DNA of 64,000 bases from contig NZ_CP067136.1 of the NCBI RefSeq assembly GCF_028553785.1, forward strand, positions 62,001 through 126,000. The letters are read 5' to 3'. Position 1 is the stretch's first letter; each line of letters starts with the position of its first letter. This stretch comes from Paracoccus fistulariae (GTDB lineage Bacteria; Pseudomonadota; Alphaproteobacteria; Rhodobacterales; Rhodobacteraceae). A model generated the notes under the pieces. It had not been told where the DNA came from and did not search any database. It saw only the letters and a list, made by a program, of their open reading frames with translations. Made by a program: the position numbers and the translations under genes. Below are positions 9,598 to 18,991 of the stretch, in pieces.

Positions 9598-11118
9598 ATG
9601 AACTCGACCCCCGATCTTGAAGTGCGCGAAGGTGTCGACCGCGAGACGGTTGAAACCGTGCAGAACATGGGCAGCTATAAATATGGCTGGGATACCGAGA
9701 TCGAGATGGACTATGCCCCCAAGGGGCTGAACGAAGATATCGTCCGCCTGATCTCGCAGAAGAATAACGAACCGGAATGGATGACCGAATGGCGGCTGCA
9801 GGCCTTTCGCCGCTGGCTGACCATGACCGAACCGAAATGGGCGATGCTGAACTATCCCGAAATCGATTTTCAGGATCAGTATTACTATGCCCGCCCGAAA
9901 AGCATGGAAGAAAAGCCGAAATCGCTGGATGAGGTCGATCCCAAGCTGCTGGCGACCTATGAAAAGCTGGGTATCCCGCTGAAAGAGCAGATGATTCTGG
10001 CAGGCGTCGAAGGCGCGGGCGAGGTCCCGGCCGAGGGCCGCAAGGTCGCCGTGGACGCCGTGTTCGACAGTGTCAGCGTGGGCACCACCTTCAAGGATGA
10101 ACTGGCCAAGGCGGGCGTCATCTTCTGTTCCATCAGTGAGGCGATCCGCGAACATCCCGAACTGGTCAAGAAATATCTGGGCAGCGTCGTGCCGCAATCG
10201 GACAACTTTTTCGCCACGCTGAACAGCGCGGTGTTTTCCGACGGCTCATTCGTCTATGTGCCGCCGGGGGTGACCTGCCCGATGGAGCTGTCCACCTATT
10301 TCCGCATCAATGCCGAAAATACCGGGCAGTTCGAACGCACGCTGATCATCGCCGACAAGGGCAGCTATGTCAGCTATCTGGAAGGCTGCACCGCGCCCAA
10401 GCGCGACACCAATCAGCTTCACGCCGCCGTGGTCGAGATCGTGATTCTGGAAGATGCCGAGGTGAAATACTCGACCGTCCAGAACTGGTTCCCCGGCGAT
10501 GAAGAGGGCAAGGGCGGCATCTATAACTTCGTGACCAAACGCGCCGATTGCCGCGAGGATCGGGCCAAGGTGATGTGGACGCAGGTGGAAACCGGCAGCG
10601 CGATCACCTGGAAATACCCGTCCTGCATCCTGCGCGGCCATGAATCGCAGGGCGAGTTCTATTCCATCGCCATCGCCAACAACTTCCAGCAGGCGGATAC
10701 CGGGACCAAGATGATCCATCTTGGCAAGAACACCCGCTCTCGCATTGTGTCCAAAGGGATTTCGGCCGGTCAGGCGCAGAATACCTATCGCGGTCTGGTG
10801 ACGATGCATCCGCGCGCCACCAACAGCCGCAACTATACCCAATGCGACAGCCTGCTGATCGGCGACAAATGCGGCGCCCACACCGTGCCCTATATCGAGG
10901 TCAAGAACACCAGCAGCCGCGTGGAACATGAGGCCACGACCAGCAAGGTCGATGACGACCAGATGTTCTATTGCCGCCAGCGCGGCATGGATGAGGAAGA
11001 GGCCGTGGCCCTGATCGTCAACGGCTTTGCCAAGGAAGTGCTGCAGGCGCTGCCGATGGAATTCGCCATGGAGGCACAATCGCTGGTCGCGATCTCTCTG
11101 GAAGGTTCGGTGGGATGA
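9598..11118 (+). CDS. sufB: Fe-S cluster assembly scaffold SufB
   Basis: A 506-residue SufB, the core of the cytoplasmic SufBCD scaffold. The SufBD beta-helix is recognisable from residue 130 onward, with the conserved C-terminal run [20 protein letters not shown] and the end segment [17 protein letters not shown] that binds SufC. The start follows AGGAAGGACAAAGG. It overlaps the next small gene by ATGA. Confidence 0.97.
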   Translation: MNSTPDLEVREGVDRETVETVQNMGSYKYGWDTEIEMDYAPKGLNEDIVRLISQKNNEPEWMTEWRLQAFRRWLTMTEPKWAMLNYPEIDFQDQYYYARPKSMEEKPKSLDEVDPKLLATYEKLGIPLKEQMILAGVEGAGEVPAEGRKVAVDAVFDSVSVGTTFKDELAKAGVIFCSISEAIREHPELVKKYLGSVVPQSDNFFATLNSAVFSDGSFVYVPPGVTCPMELSTYFRINAENTGQFERTLIIADKGSYVSYLEGCTAPKRDTNQLHAAVVEIVILEDAEVKYSTVQNWFPGDEEGKGGIYNFVTKRADCREDRAKVMWTQVETGSAITWKYPSCILRGHESQGEFYSIAIANNFQQADTGTKMIHLGKNTRSRIVSKGISAGQAQNTYRGLVTMHPRATNSRNYTQCDSLLIGDKCGAHTVPYIEVKNTSSRVEHEATTSKVDDDQMFYCRQRGMDEEEAVALIVNGFAKEVLQALPMEFAMEAQSLVAISLEGSVG

Positions 11119-11426
11119 TCGTCACCACCACCCCATCCGTCGAAGGGCGCAGGATCAGCGCCTATCACGGCGTCGTCACCGGCGAGACGATCCTGGGCGC
11201 GAATATCTTCCGCGATATGTTCGCCGGGATCCGCGACATCGTCGGCGGGCGTTCGGGCAGCTATGAAAAGGCGATGTCCGAGGCGCGCCAGACGGCGTTG
11301 AAAGAAATGCAGGACCGCGCCCAGGAGCTGGGCGGCAACGCGGTCGTCGGAGTGGACCTTGATTACGAGGTCATCAACAACATGCTGATGGTGTCGGCTT
11401 CCGGCACCGCCGTCACCATCGACTGA
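11115..11426 (+). CDS. YbjQ/UPF0145 family protein in suf operon
   Basis: A 103-residue protein of the YbjQ (UPF0145) heavy-metal-binding-like family. It has the typical start [12 protein letters not shown], the middle [11 protein letters not shown] and the end [13 protein letters not shown]. The family forms a small pentamer-like fold, but its biochemical role is not established. It overlaps the sufB stop by ATGA and lies 10 bp before sufC, so it is made together with the scaffold. This suggests an accessory function in metal handling or assembly, which is inference from position. Confidence 0.9.
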   Translation: MIVTTTPSVEGRRISAYHGVVTGETILGANIFRDMFAGIRDIVGGRSGSYEKAMSEARQTALKEMQDRAQELGGNAVVGVDLDYEVINNMLMVSASGTAVTID

Positions 11427-11436
11427 GGTAAGAATT

Positions 11437-12192
11437 ATGCTGAAAATCAATAATCTGCACGTCAAACTTGAGGACGAGGATAAGCAGATCCTGAAAGGTC
11501 TTTCGCTGGAGGTTCCGGCCGGTCAGGTGCATGCCATCATGGGGCCCAACGGCTCGGGCAAATCGACGCTGTCCTATGTCCTGTCGGGCCGCGACGGCTA
11601 TGAGGTGACCGAGGGCGAGGCGGCGCTGGATGGCGAAGACCTGCTGGACATGGAGCCCGAGGAACGCGCCGCCGCCGGGCTGTTCCTGGCGTTCCAGTAT
11701 CCGGTCGAGATTCCGGGCGTTGGCAACATGACCTTCCTGCGCACCGCCGTGAATGCACAGCGCAAGGCGCGTGGCGAGGACGAACTGTCGGCCGGCGAAT
11801 TCCTGAAAGTCGTGCGCGCCAAGGCCGCCGATCTGAAGATCGATGCCGAGATGCTGAAGCGTCCGGTGAATGTCGGTTTCTCGGGCGGTGAGAAAAAGCG
11901 CAACGAGATCCTGCAAATGGCCATGCTGGAGCCGCGCATGTGCATCATGGACGAGACCGACTCGGGCCTTGATGTCGATGCCATGCGTCTGGTGTCGGAC
12001 GGCGTGAATGCGCTGCGCAGCCCCGATCGCAGCTTTCTGGTCATCACCCATTATCAGCGCCTGCTGAATCATATTCAGCCCGACGTGGTCCATATCATGT
12101 CGAATGGCCGCATCGTGAAGACCGGCGGTCCCGAACTGGCGCTGCAGGTCGAAGAAGAGGGCTATGGCGATCTTCTGTCGGAGGCCGGCTGA
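11437..12192 (+). CDS. sufC: SufC ATPase of the SufBCD complex
   Basis: A 251-residue ABC-type ATPase that powers conformational change of SufBD. Walker A is GPNGSGKST near residue 36, the ABC signature region is FSGGEKKRNEI, and Walker B is MCIMDETDSGLD, as in all SufC proteins. The start has a GAGG site in the spacer after the YbjQ-like gene. Its stop and the sufD start share bases (TGATG), so the two are coupled. Confidence 0.97.
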   Translation: MLKINNLHVKLEDEDKQILKGLSLEVPAGQVHAIMGPNGSGKSTLSYVLSGRDGYEVTEGEAALDGEDLLDMEPEERAAAGLFLAFQYPVEIPGVGNMTFLRTAVNAQRKARGEDELSAGEFLKVVRAKAADLKIDAEMLKRPVNVGFSGGEKKRNEILQMAMLEPRMCIMDETDSGLDVDAMRLVSDGVNALRSPDRSFLVITHYQRLLNHIQPDVVHIMSNGRIVKTGGPELALQVEEEGYGDLLSEAG

Positions 12193-13532
12193 TGGCGGAG
12201 AGCGCAGTGAAGACCGCAGAGGTCACACCGCAGGTGACGGGCACCGCCAAGCCGGCTGATGCGCTTGGCGCGCGGCTGTCGGCGCTGGATTTGCCCAACG
12301 GCGGCTTTACCGCCGCAGCCCGCAGCGATGCGCTGTCGCGCCTGCAACAGATGGGCCTGCCCGCGCCGCGCGATGAATATTGGCGCTATACCGACCCGAA
12401 ACCCTTCAACGCCGCGCAGCCTCAGCCGATGGCGGTCGATGCGGCGGCCGGGGATTCGCCGCTATTTACCGATCTGGACCGGCTGAATCTGGTCTTTGTG
12501 GACGGCGCCTTCGATGCGGCAGCCTCGGATGATCTGTCGCTGGAGGGCGTCGAGATCGAGATTCTCTCCGCCGCCGATACCGGGTCCGATCACTGGGCCG
12601 CCGGGATCTATGGCGCTCTGGAAGCCTCGGGTCAGGTGCCGGTCAAGCGTCCCTTCGCGGCGCTGAACACGGTTGCGGCGCGCGACGGCGTGCTGATCCG
12701 GGTGACGGGAAAACCCTCGAAACCCGTGCATATCACCCATCGCCGCGCGGCTGACGATGCCGATGCGATCTGGCACCATGTCATCAGGATGGAGCCGGGC
12801 AGCGAAGTGACCGTTCTGGAAACCGGCATGTCGGGCGCACGCTCGAACGGGCTGATCGAGGCCGATGTCGCCCAAGGTGCGAAGCTGCATTACATCGCCT
12901 CGAAGCGCGCGAACCATCAGACCGTGGGCCTGTCGCACCTGTTTGCGCGCGTTCACGCCGAGGCGCAGTTGAAGGCCTTTACCCTGTCGGTGAACGGGTC
13001 GGTCATGCGTCAGGAAGGCGTGATCGAAATCGTCGGCGACGACGCCGTGGCCCATATCGCGGCGGCGGTTCTGGGCGATGGTCATGTCGGTCCGTTCCAC
13101 CATGACGACACGGTCTTCATCACCCACGCGGCCGAGCGCTGCGAAAGCCGTCAGGTGTTCAAGAAGGTGCTGAAAAACGGCGCGAAAGGCGTGTTTCAGG
13201 GCAAGATCCTGGTCAAGCCGGGTGCGCAGAAGACCGACGGCTACCAGATCAGTCAGGCGCTGCTTCTGGACGAGGACAGCCAGTTCCTGGCCAAGCCAGA
13301 GCTGGAGATCTATGCCGATGACGTGATCTGCTCGCATGGCTCGACCACGGGTGCCATCGATGAAGAGGCGCTGTTCTATCTGCGCTCTCGCGGGGTGCCG
13401 CATGACCGGGCGATCATTTTCCTGGTCCTGTCCTTCCTGGCCGATGCGCTGGAAGAGGTCGAAAGCGACGAATTGCGCGACCAGATCAATGGCAGGCTGG
13501 AAGCCTGGCTGACCGACCGGTCGGGAAAGTAA
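12192..13532 (+). CDS. sufD: Fe-S cluster assembly protein SufD
   Basis: A 446-residue SufD, the partner of SufB. It has the weakly conserved N-terminal helical part with the family motif EYWRYTDPKPF (residues 58-68) and the beta-helix core. The C-terminal SufBD segment has the histidine-bearing motif CSHGSTTGAIDEEALFYLRS, followed by RGVPHDRAIIFL. The gene starts within the sufC stop. Confidence 0.96.
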   Translation: MAESAVKTAEVTPQVTGTAKPADALGARLSALDLPNGGFTAAARSDALSRLQQMGLPAPRDEYWRYTDPKPFNAAQPQPMAVDAAAGDSPLFTDLDRLNLVFVDGAFDAAASDDLSLEGVEIEILSAADTGSDHWAAGIYGALEASGQVPVKRPFAALNTVAARDGVLIRVTGKPSKPVHITHRRAADDADAIWHHVIRMEPGSEVTVLETGMSGARSNGLIEADVAQGAKLHYIASKRANHQTVGLSHLFARVHAEAQLKAFTLSVNGSVMRQEGVIEIVGDDAVAHIAAAVLGDGHVGPFHHDDTVFITHAAERCESRQVFKKVLKNGAKGVFQGKILVKPGAQKTDGYQISQALLLDEDSQFLAKPELEIYADDVICSHGSTTGAIDEEALFYLRSRGVPHDRAIIFLVLSFLADALEEVESDELRDQINGRLEAWLTDRSGK

Positions 13533-13535
13533 GCC

Positions 13536-14021
13536 GTGTCGGGGGGGATCCTGCCGCGGGTTCTGAAAAGCTGGTGGGCGCCGCGCCCTGTGGTGCGGAG
13601 CCTTGCCGCGATGAGCGAGGCGCAGAAGGTCGTCCTGCTGATGGTCGCGATGCTGATCTTTCTGATCGCGCAGATGCCGTCGCATTCGCGTGCCGCGACC
13701 CTTGACCCCTCGATCCCCTTCGAGGCGCGCTTTGGCGGCGCGCTGCTGGCGGTGATGTTCGTCATGCCGCTGATCGCCTATGGGCTGGCCTGGCTGGTCT
13801 CGGTCCTGTCGCGGCTGACGCCCTGGCGGATCAGCGGGCCGGATTCGCGGCTGGCGCTGTTCTGGGCCTTGCTGGCGGTCGCGCCTGCGATGCTGTTGCA
13901 GGGGCTGGTCGCGGGCTTTGTCGGGCCGGGCCCGGCGCTTGGGCTGGTGCAGGTCATCTGCGGCCTGGGCTTTCTGTTCATCTGGGGCGCGGGCCTTTCG
14001 GCTTTGGCGAGGCGCAAATGA
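13536..14021 (+). CDS. Inner-membrane protein, Yip1-like, in suf operon (first)
   Basis: A 161-residue hydrophobic protein with about four membrane segments (near residues 32-50, 68-90, 105-128 and 133-157). It starts 3 bp after sufD at a GTG. An ATG at 13611 is an alternative, but the GTG start keeps the SWWAPRPV stretch, which precedes the first helix as a basic cytoplasmic tail. It overlaps the next gene by ATGA and looks like a shorter relative of that Yip1-type protein. Its function is unknown. Location within suf suggests co-expression rather than a proven role in Fe-S assembly. Confidence 0.75.
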   Translation: MSGGILPRVLKSWWAPRPVVRSLAAMSEAQKVVLLMVAMLIFLIAQMPSHSRAATLDPSIPFEARFGGALLAVMFVMPLIAYGLAWLVSVLSRLTPWRISGPDSRLALFWALLAVAPAMLLQGLVAGFVGPGPALGLVQVICGLGFLFIWGAGLSALARRK

Positions 14022-14623
14022 CCTTCGAAGATCTCAAGATGCTGTTCCTGTCGACCTTCCGTGACCCGCAGGGCACGGCCAGATGGCTGATCGGACAGAA
14101 TTTCCCCATCGGCGCGCGCTGGATTGCCATGCTGCTGATGGCGGTCGTCTCGGCCCTGCTGGGCTTTCTGTGGAATGCGATCCTGATGCTGCGAATGCCG
14201 GTCGAGGTGACGGCGGTCGCCGCCGGATCCTCGCCGCTGGATAACCCGCTGATGATGGCGGCGATCCAGATCTTTGCCATTGTCCTGTCGGCCGGCGCCA
14301 TGGCCTATGTCGGGCGGCTGTTCGGCGGCAGGGGCCGGTTCGAGGATGCGATGGTCCTGACCACCTGGATCGAGGCGGTGATGATCCCGGTCGAATGCAT
14401 CAATCTGGTGATGGTGCTGATCCTGCCCGCGCTGGCCTCGATCACCGGGATCGTGGTGATCGCGCTGTTCTTCTGGCTGACCGCGCAATTCGTCATGGCG
14501 CTGCACGGGTTCCGCAGCGCGGGCAAGGTGGCGCTTGGCATGTTCGGCACGCTGCTGGCGCTTGGCCTGTTGCTTTATCCCCTTGCCGCGATGCTGGGAA
14601 TGCTGCCGGAGTTACCGCAATGA
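14018..14623 (+). CDS. Yip1-family inner-membrane protein in suf operon (second)
   Basis: A 201-residue membrane protein with a Yip1-like layout: a short cytoplasmic start (TFEDLKMLFLSTFRDP) and five or so hydrophobic segments from residue 34 to the end. It overlaps its neighbours by ATGA on both sides, so the operon runs unbroken from sufD to sufS. Yip1-domain proteins in bacteria are uncharacterised. No catalytic motif is visible. Confidence 0.82.
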   Translation: MTFEDLKMLFLSTFRDPQGTARWLIGQNFPIGARWIAMLLMAVVSALLGFLWNAILMLRMPVEVTAVAAGSSPLDNPLMMAAIQIFAIVLSAGAMAYVGRLFGGRGRFEDAMVLTTWIEAVMIPVECINLVMVLILPALASITGIVVIALFFWLTAQFVMALHGFRSAGKVALGMFGTLLALGLLLYPLAAMLGMLPELPQ

Positions 14624-15831
14624 GCTTTGATATCGACAAGGTCCGCGCCGATTTTCCGATCCTGTCTCGGCAGGTGAACAACCGCCCGCTGGTCTATCTG
14701 GACAGCGGCGCCAGCGCCCAGAAGCCGCGTCAGGTGATCGGCGCCATCACCCGCGCCTATGAGGGCGAATATGCCAATGTCCATCGCGGTTTGCATTACC
14801 TGTCCAACCTGGCGACCGATCATTACGAGCGTGTGCGCGGCATCATTGCCCGTTTCCTGAACGCCCCGCATGAGGATGAGGTGATCTTTACCAGCGGCTC
14901 GACCGAGGGGATCAATCTGGTCAGCTATGGCTGGGCCGCGCCCCGGTTGCAGGCGGGGGATGAGATCCTGCTGTCGGTTCTGGAACATCACGCCAATATC
15001 GTGCCGTGGAACTTCCTGCGTGAACGTCAGGGCGTGGTGCTGAAATGGGTCGAGCCGGAACCCGATGGCAGCCTGCCCGCGGAAAAGGTCCTGGCTGCGG
15101 TCGGGCCGCGCACGAAGCTGATTGCCCTGACGCAGATGTCCAATGTGACCGGCACGATCATCGATGTCGCTGCGGTGGCGCGGGGCACCGATGTGCCGGT
15201 GCTGGTCGACGGGTCGCAGGGCGCGGTGCATATGCCGGTGGATCTGGCCGAGCTGGGCGTGGATTTCTACTGCATCACCGGGCATAAGCTCTATGGCCCC
15301 TCGGGCTCGGGCGCGATCTGGATCCGGCGCGACCGTCAGGCCGAGATGCGCCCCTTTATCGGCGGCGGTGACATGATCCGCACGGTGTCGCGCGACGGTG
15401 TCACCTATGCCGATCCGCCGCTGAAATTCGAAGCAGGCACCCCCGGCATCGTCAACCAGATCGGTCTGGGCGCGGCACTGGAATATCTGATGGGCCTGGG
15501 CATGGAAAATGTCGCCGCCCATGAACGCAAGCTGCGCGATTACGCCCGCGACCGTCTGCGCAGCCTGAACTGGTTGCAGGTTCAGGGCGATGCGCCCGAC
15601 AAGGGGGCGATCTTTTCCATGACCATGCAGGGCGCGCATCCCCATGACATGTCGACCATTCTGGACAAGCGCGGCATCGCCGTGCGTGCCGGATCGCATT
15701 GCGCCATGCCACTGATGGATTTCTATGGAATCACCGCCAGCGCCCGCGCCTCTTTCGCGATGTATAATACCATCGAGGAAGTGGATGCTTTGGTCGAAGG
15801 ATTGACCTTCTGTCGCGAGCTTTTTGGTTGA
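14620..15831 (+). CDS. sufS: Cysteine desulfurase SufS (group II)
   Basis: A 403-residue SufS/CsdA enzyme making persulfide sulfur for SufBCD. The PLP lysine is K223 (ITGHKLYGPSG) and the nucleophile is C361 in RAGSHCAMPLM, the group II consensus. The ATG at 14620 overlaps the stop of the membrane protein gene. No sufE or sufU gene follows, so the sulfur acceptor must be encoded elsewhere. This is the last gene of the operon, as a 103-bp gap precedes the next one. Confidence 0.96.
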   Translation: MSFDIDKVRADFPILSRQVNNRPLVYLDSGASAQKPRQVIGAITRAYEGEYANVHRGLHYLSNLATDHYERVRGIIARFLNAPHEDEVIFTSGSTEGINLVSYGWAAPRLQAGDEILLSVLEHHANIVPWNFLRERQGVVLKWVEPEPDGSLPAEKVLAAVGPRTKLIALTQMSNVTGTIIDVAAVARGTDVPVLVDGSQGAVHMPVDLAELGVDFYCITGHKLYGPSGSGAIWIRRDRQAEMRPFIGGGDMIRTVSRDGVTYADPPLKFEAGTPGIVNQIGLGAALEYLMGLGMENVAAHERKLRDYARDRLRSLNWLQVQGDAPDKGAIFSMTMQGAHPHDMSTILDKRGIAVRAGSHCAMPLMDFYGITASARASFAMYNTIEEVDALVEGLTFCRELFG

Positions 15832-15934
15832 ATCTTGCAAAGATTCAGCCACTCGCCGAAGAATGCCCGAAAATTCTTGCCCGACGCGGTTCATTTCTGC
15901 ACAGGGTGGCCTCGATTTACCAAGGGGGGCAGGA

Positions 15935-17149
15935 ATGGCTGAGATTCTGGTTCTGGGCGCGGGGATGGTTGGTGTCAGCACCGGGCTGGCCTTGCAGGCG
16001 CGTGGGCATCAGGTCACGATTGTGGAACGCGGATCGCCGGGGCGCGAGACCAGCTATGGCAATGCCGGGCTGATCCAGACCGAGGCGGTCGAACCCTATG
16101 CCATGCCGCTGTCGCCCTGGGTTCTGGCGCAGATCGCGCTGGGGCGCGGCTATGACGTGCGCTGGAACATTCCGGGCCTGATGTCGCAGGTGGGCGCCGT
16201 TCTCAGCTATGCGCGCAACTCTCTGCCCTCGGCCCATCGTCGGGCGACGATCACCTGGGGCAAGCTGATCCGGCAATCGACGGAACGCCACGCGCCGCTG
16301 GTGCAGGCGGCCGGTGCCGACAACCTGATCCGCCGCGATGGCTATATCGAGATCCACCGCACGCCCAAGGCCATGGCCAAGGCGCGCATCGCGGCCAAGC
16401 GTTTCCTGGATGAATTCGGCGTCGAGGCCAAGCTGATGGACGGGGCCGAGTTGCGTGGTCTGGAACCCGCCATCAAGGTCGAGGTCGAGGGCGCGACCCA
16501 TTGGCGCGATGCCTGGGCCTGTTCGGATCCGGGCGGGCTTGTCGCGGCCTATGCGAATCTGTTCGAAAAGCAGGGCGGGCGGATCGTGAATGGCGATGCG
16601 GGCGATCTGCATCGCGATGGCAACGGCTGGCGGGCCGATGACTATACCGGCGAACATGCGGTCATTGCGCTTGGCCCCTGGTCGCCCATGCTGCTGGCGC
16701 GCTATGGGCTGAACGTGCCGATGGTCTACAAGCGCGGCTATCACCGCCATTACCACATGGAAACGCCGCCCAATCACCCGATTGCGGATTTCGGCAATTC
16801 GGTCGTGCTGTCGCCGATGCGGCGCGGTTTGCGCATCGCCACGGCGGCGGAACTGACCTCGCATCCGCGTCTGGCGCCGCCGCAACTGCGCCACGGGGAA
16901 GAGGCCGCCCGCGAATTGTTCGACATCGGTGCCCCGGTCGAGGCCGAACCCTGGACCGGCCGCCGCCCCTGCATGCCCGACATGCTGCCGGTGATCGGCA
17001 AGGTTCCCGATCAGCCGAACCTGTGGGCACATTTCGGCCATGGTCATCAGGGCTTTACCCTTGGCCCGGTCACGGCGGAAATTCTGGCCGACGAGATCGA
17101 CGGGGGCGAAGGCTGGGCCGCCTTGCAGCCGGCGCGGCTGAAGCATTAG
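15935..17149 (+). CDS. DadA-like FAD-dependent D-amino acid dehydrogenase
   Basis: A 404-residue DAO-family flavoprotein. It opens with the dinucleotide-binding motif VLGAGMVGVSTGLAL (GxGxxG) and has the C-terminal family motif region TGRRPCMPDMLPVIG followed by GHGHQGFTLGP, as in DadA. Such enzymes oxidise D-amino acids and pass electrons to the quinone pool. The exact substrate is not visible. The start at 15935 has a strong AAGGGGGGCAGGA site. It is convergent with the Crp/Fnr gene, with 21 bp between stops. Confidence 0.88.
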   Translation: MAEILVLGAGMVGVSTGLALQARGHQVTIVERGSPGRETSYGNAGLIQTEAVEPYAMPLSPWVLAQIALGRGYDVRWNIPGLMSQVGAVLSYARNSLPSAHRRATITWGKLIRQSTERHAPLVQAAGADNLIRRDGYIEIHRTPKAMAKARIAAKRFLDEFGVEAKLMDGAELRGLEPAIKVEVEGATHWRDAWACSDPGGLVAAYANLFEKQGGRIVNGDAGDLHRDGNGWRADDYTGEHAVIALGPWSPMLLARYGLNVPMVYKRGYHRHYHMETPPNHPIADFGNSVVLSPMRRGLRIATAAELTSHPRLAPPQLRHGEEAARELFDIGAPVEAEPWTGRRPCMPDMLPVIGKVPDQPNLWAHFGHGHQGFTLGPVTAEILADEIDGGEGWAALQPARLKH

Positions 17150-17170
17150 GACCGACACGGCGCGCCCGGC

Positions 17171-17863
17171 TCAGCTTTCGGCGAAAGCGATTTCCTGCAG
17201 CTGGGCGACAGAGCTGATCCGGGCCTGATTATGGTCGATCTCGACCCCGAATTTCCGCAATCGCCCGAAGGCCCGGCTGAGGCTTTCGGGCTGCATTCCC
17301 AGCCGTCCCGCGATCAGCGCCTTGTCATAGGGCATGGTCACGACGGCGCTTTCGACGCCCTGCGGGCACAGTTCCAGCAGAAATCCCGCAACGCGCTGCG
17401 TGCCGGACCGGGCTTTCAACTGCTCGATCTGTTCGACAAGGCCCTGCAGATGGATCAGCATCGAGGCGATGATCGAAATCGCGACCTTGGGATGCGCGTC
17501 CAGCGTCGATAACAGCGCATCGGCGGGCACGCAGATCACATGGCAATCGGTGGCCGCCTCGGCCGAGACGGGATAGGCCGACCGCTGCAGCGCGATCGGC
17601 TCACCAAAGGACTGACCCCGGCTGAAGATATGCACCACCGTCTCGGTCCCGTTCTGCGTGATCCGGTACAGCTTGACCCAGCCATCGGTGACGATATGCA
17701 ACGCGTGCGCCTCATCGCCCTGATAGAAGATGGCCTCGCCGCGCTGAAAGTGAACGACCCGTGCGGCGTCCAGCAGGGGCTCTCTCATATCTATCGGCAG
17801 CGTCGCCAGAAAGCGGGATTGCCGCGCGATCTGGCGCTGATTGTCGGTAAGGGTCTCGGACAT
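17171..17863 (-). CDS. Crp/Fnr-family regulator, DNR/NarR-like
   Basis: A 230-residue regulator with an N-terminal cyclic-nucleotide-binding-like beta barrel (residues about 16-125), a dimer helix (residues about 126-150) and a winged helix with recognition segment IAGRLGMQPESLSRAF. It lacks the N-terminal cysteine cluster of FNR, so it is not an oxygen-sensing Fe-S protein. The recognition helix pattern E-SxxR fits binding of FNR-type boxes as in DNR and NarR, which respond to NO or nitrate/nitrite. It lies last in the nar region on the same strand, 120 bp after the preceding gene. A role in nar control is inference. Confidence 0.85.
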   Translation of the reverse strand: MSETLTDNQRQIARQSRFLATLPIDMREPLLDAARVVHFQRGEAIFYQGDEAHALHIVTDGWVKLYRITQNGTETVVHIFSRGQSFGEPIALQRSAYPVSAEAATDCHVICVPADALLSTLDAHPKVAISIIASMLIHLQGLVEQIEQLKARSGTQRVAGFLLELCPQGVESAVVTMPYDKALIAGRLGMQPESLSRAFGRLRKFGVEIDHNQARISSVAQLQEIAFAES

Positions 17864-17983
17864 GTGGGGTCGGATGCAGGACGGTCAGGAAAGGGGCATA
17901 CGGAAAAGGCGCGCTGTGGCCAGCTTACGCCGCGCCGCGCCGCTTTACCATCGTCCTGATGTCGCAGCCATGCCATCGGCGGA

Positions 17984-18448
17984 TCAGAACAGTCCGTGCG
18001 ATCCGCCCACCGCGCCGATCAGGGCGATCACGGCCAATGTCAGAAGCACCCGATGCGCGATCATCACGACGCGGAAGGCACGGGGTGAGATCTGGGGCTT
18101 TCCGCGCCTGATGCGTCTCAGAACGGGTTCGATCACGAACAGGATCAGCATGAAGATCAGCCAGACCAGCAGCATGGCATGCATCCACCAGAAGCCCGGT
18201 TCCTGAAAACGCGACCACATCTGCCCGCGCCAGACCATCCAGAAGCCGCTGATCCCGGCCAGCAGCACCCAGATCCGCGCCTGCGGGGCGAAATGACGCT
18301 CGATCCGGCCAAAGCTGGCCAGCCGGTCGCCCTGCGCCGCGCTGTCGCGGATCGCGGGCATGATGACCAGCGTGACAAAGCCGACGCCGCCGATCCAGAA
18401 AAGGACGGCGGCGACATGCATGATCCGGGCGATGGTCATGTCAGCCAT
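17984..18448 (-). CDS. Small CopD-like inner-membrane protein of the nar locus
   Basis: A 154-residue protein with four hydrophobic segments and histidines near their ends (MHVAAVLFWIGGVGF at the start, then HAMLLVWLIF and HRVLLTLAVIALIG), the layout of CopD/DUF2269-type membrane proteins that may bind heme or copper. ATG at 18448 or 18439 are both possible. Both lie at or over the stop of the DUF2478-type gene, so it is cotranscribed with the nar tail. No function is known in nitrate respiration. Confidence 0.72.
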   Translation of the reverse strand: MADMTIARIMHVAAVLFWIGGVGFVTLVIMPAIRDSAAQGDRLASFGRIERHFAPQARIWVLLAGISGFWMVWRGQMWSRFQEPGFWWMHAMLLVWLIFMLILFVIEPVLRRIRRGKPQISPRAFRVVMIAHRVLLTLAVIALIGAVGGSHGLF

Positions 18449-18989
18449 GCGCGGTCTCGAATGCCTGCGCCATGTGATCCCGCGCCGCGTCGCGACAGGC
18501 GGCAAGGCACCATTCGGTGATTGCCTCGGCACTGGCGGGCAGGGGGGTGGCCAGTTGCCCGGCGAAATCCAGAAACGGTTGCAGGTTCAGCCCGTTGACG
18601 CCGACCAGAACCGGGATGCCCTGTTCCAGAGCCTTGGCAATCGCGGTTGTCAGGCCACGGCCCTCGGCCTCTTGCTTGCCGAATTTGTTGACGACCAGCA
18701 GATCGGCGCGCCTCAGCGCGGCTTCGGTCCACATGACCGAGCGTTCCAGCGCATCCGCGTCCAGCCGACAGCCCCGGGCCTCGGGGCCGCGATCGACGCT
18801 GATCCGCACCTCTGGCCCATCGGGCAGAAGCCGCAGGTCCATATCGCAGAGCGGTCGGTCAGCGCGGTCGATATTGGTCTGCACCGTGCCCGCCAGCGCA
18901 AGGCCCGCGGCCTCCAACTGGCCCACCGCCTGGGCCAGCAGGCGGTCGATGGCGCCGCGACCCGAAAGCGTGACATAGGCGATCTGCAT
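18441..18989 (-). CDS. DUF2478-type protein of the nar operon
   Basis: A 182-residue protein resembling the DUF2478 family, NTPase-like proteins found near molybdate and molybdoenzyme genes. It opens with a strand and IAYVTLSGRGAIDRLL. It contains LLVVNKFGKQEAEGRG, an NKxG-like motif as in P-loop NTPases of the THEP1 type, although the Walker A is degenerate. ATG at 18989 was chosen because the GGAGG site is properly spaced there. An ATG at 18995 has the site only one base away. Its position after narI and the parvulin suggests help with molybdenum cofactor or enzyme maturation. Confidence 0.75.
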   Translation of the reverse strand: MQIAYVTLSGRGAIDRLLAQAVGQLEAAGLALAGTVQTNIDRADRPLCDMDLRLLPDGPEVRISVDRGPEARGCRLDADALERSVMWTEAALRRADLLVVNKFGKQEAEGRGLTTAIAKALEQGIPVLVGVNGLNLQPFLDFAGQLATPLPASAEAITEWCLAACRDAARDHMAQAFETAHG

Positions 18990-18991
18990 GC

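Noticed and set aside
14395..14619. Extension of sufS upstream through the membrane-protein gene
   Set aside because: The family start is MSFDIDKVRADFP at 14620, and the preceding region is coded in another frame by the Yip1-like gene.
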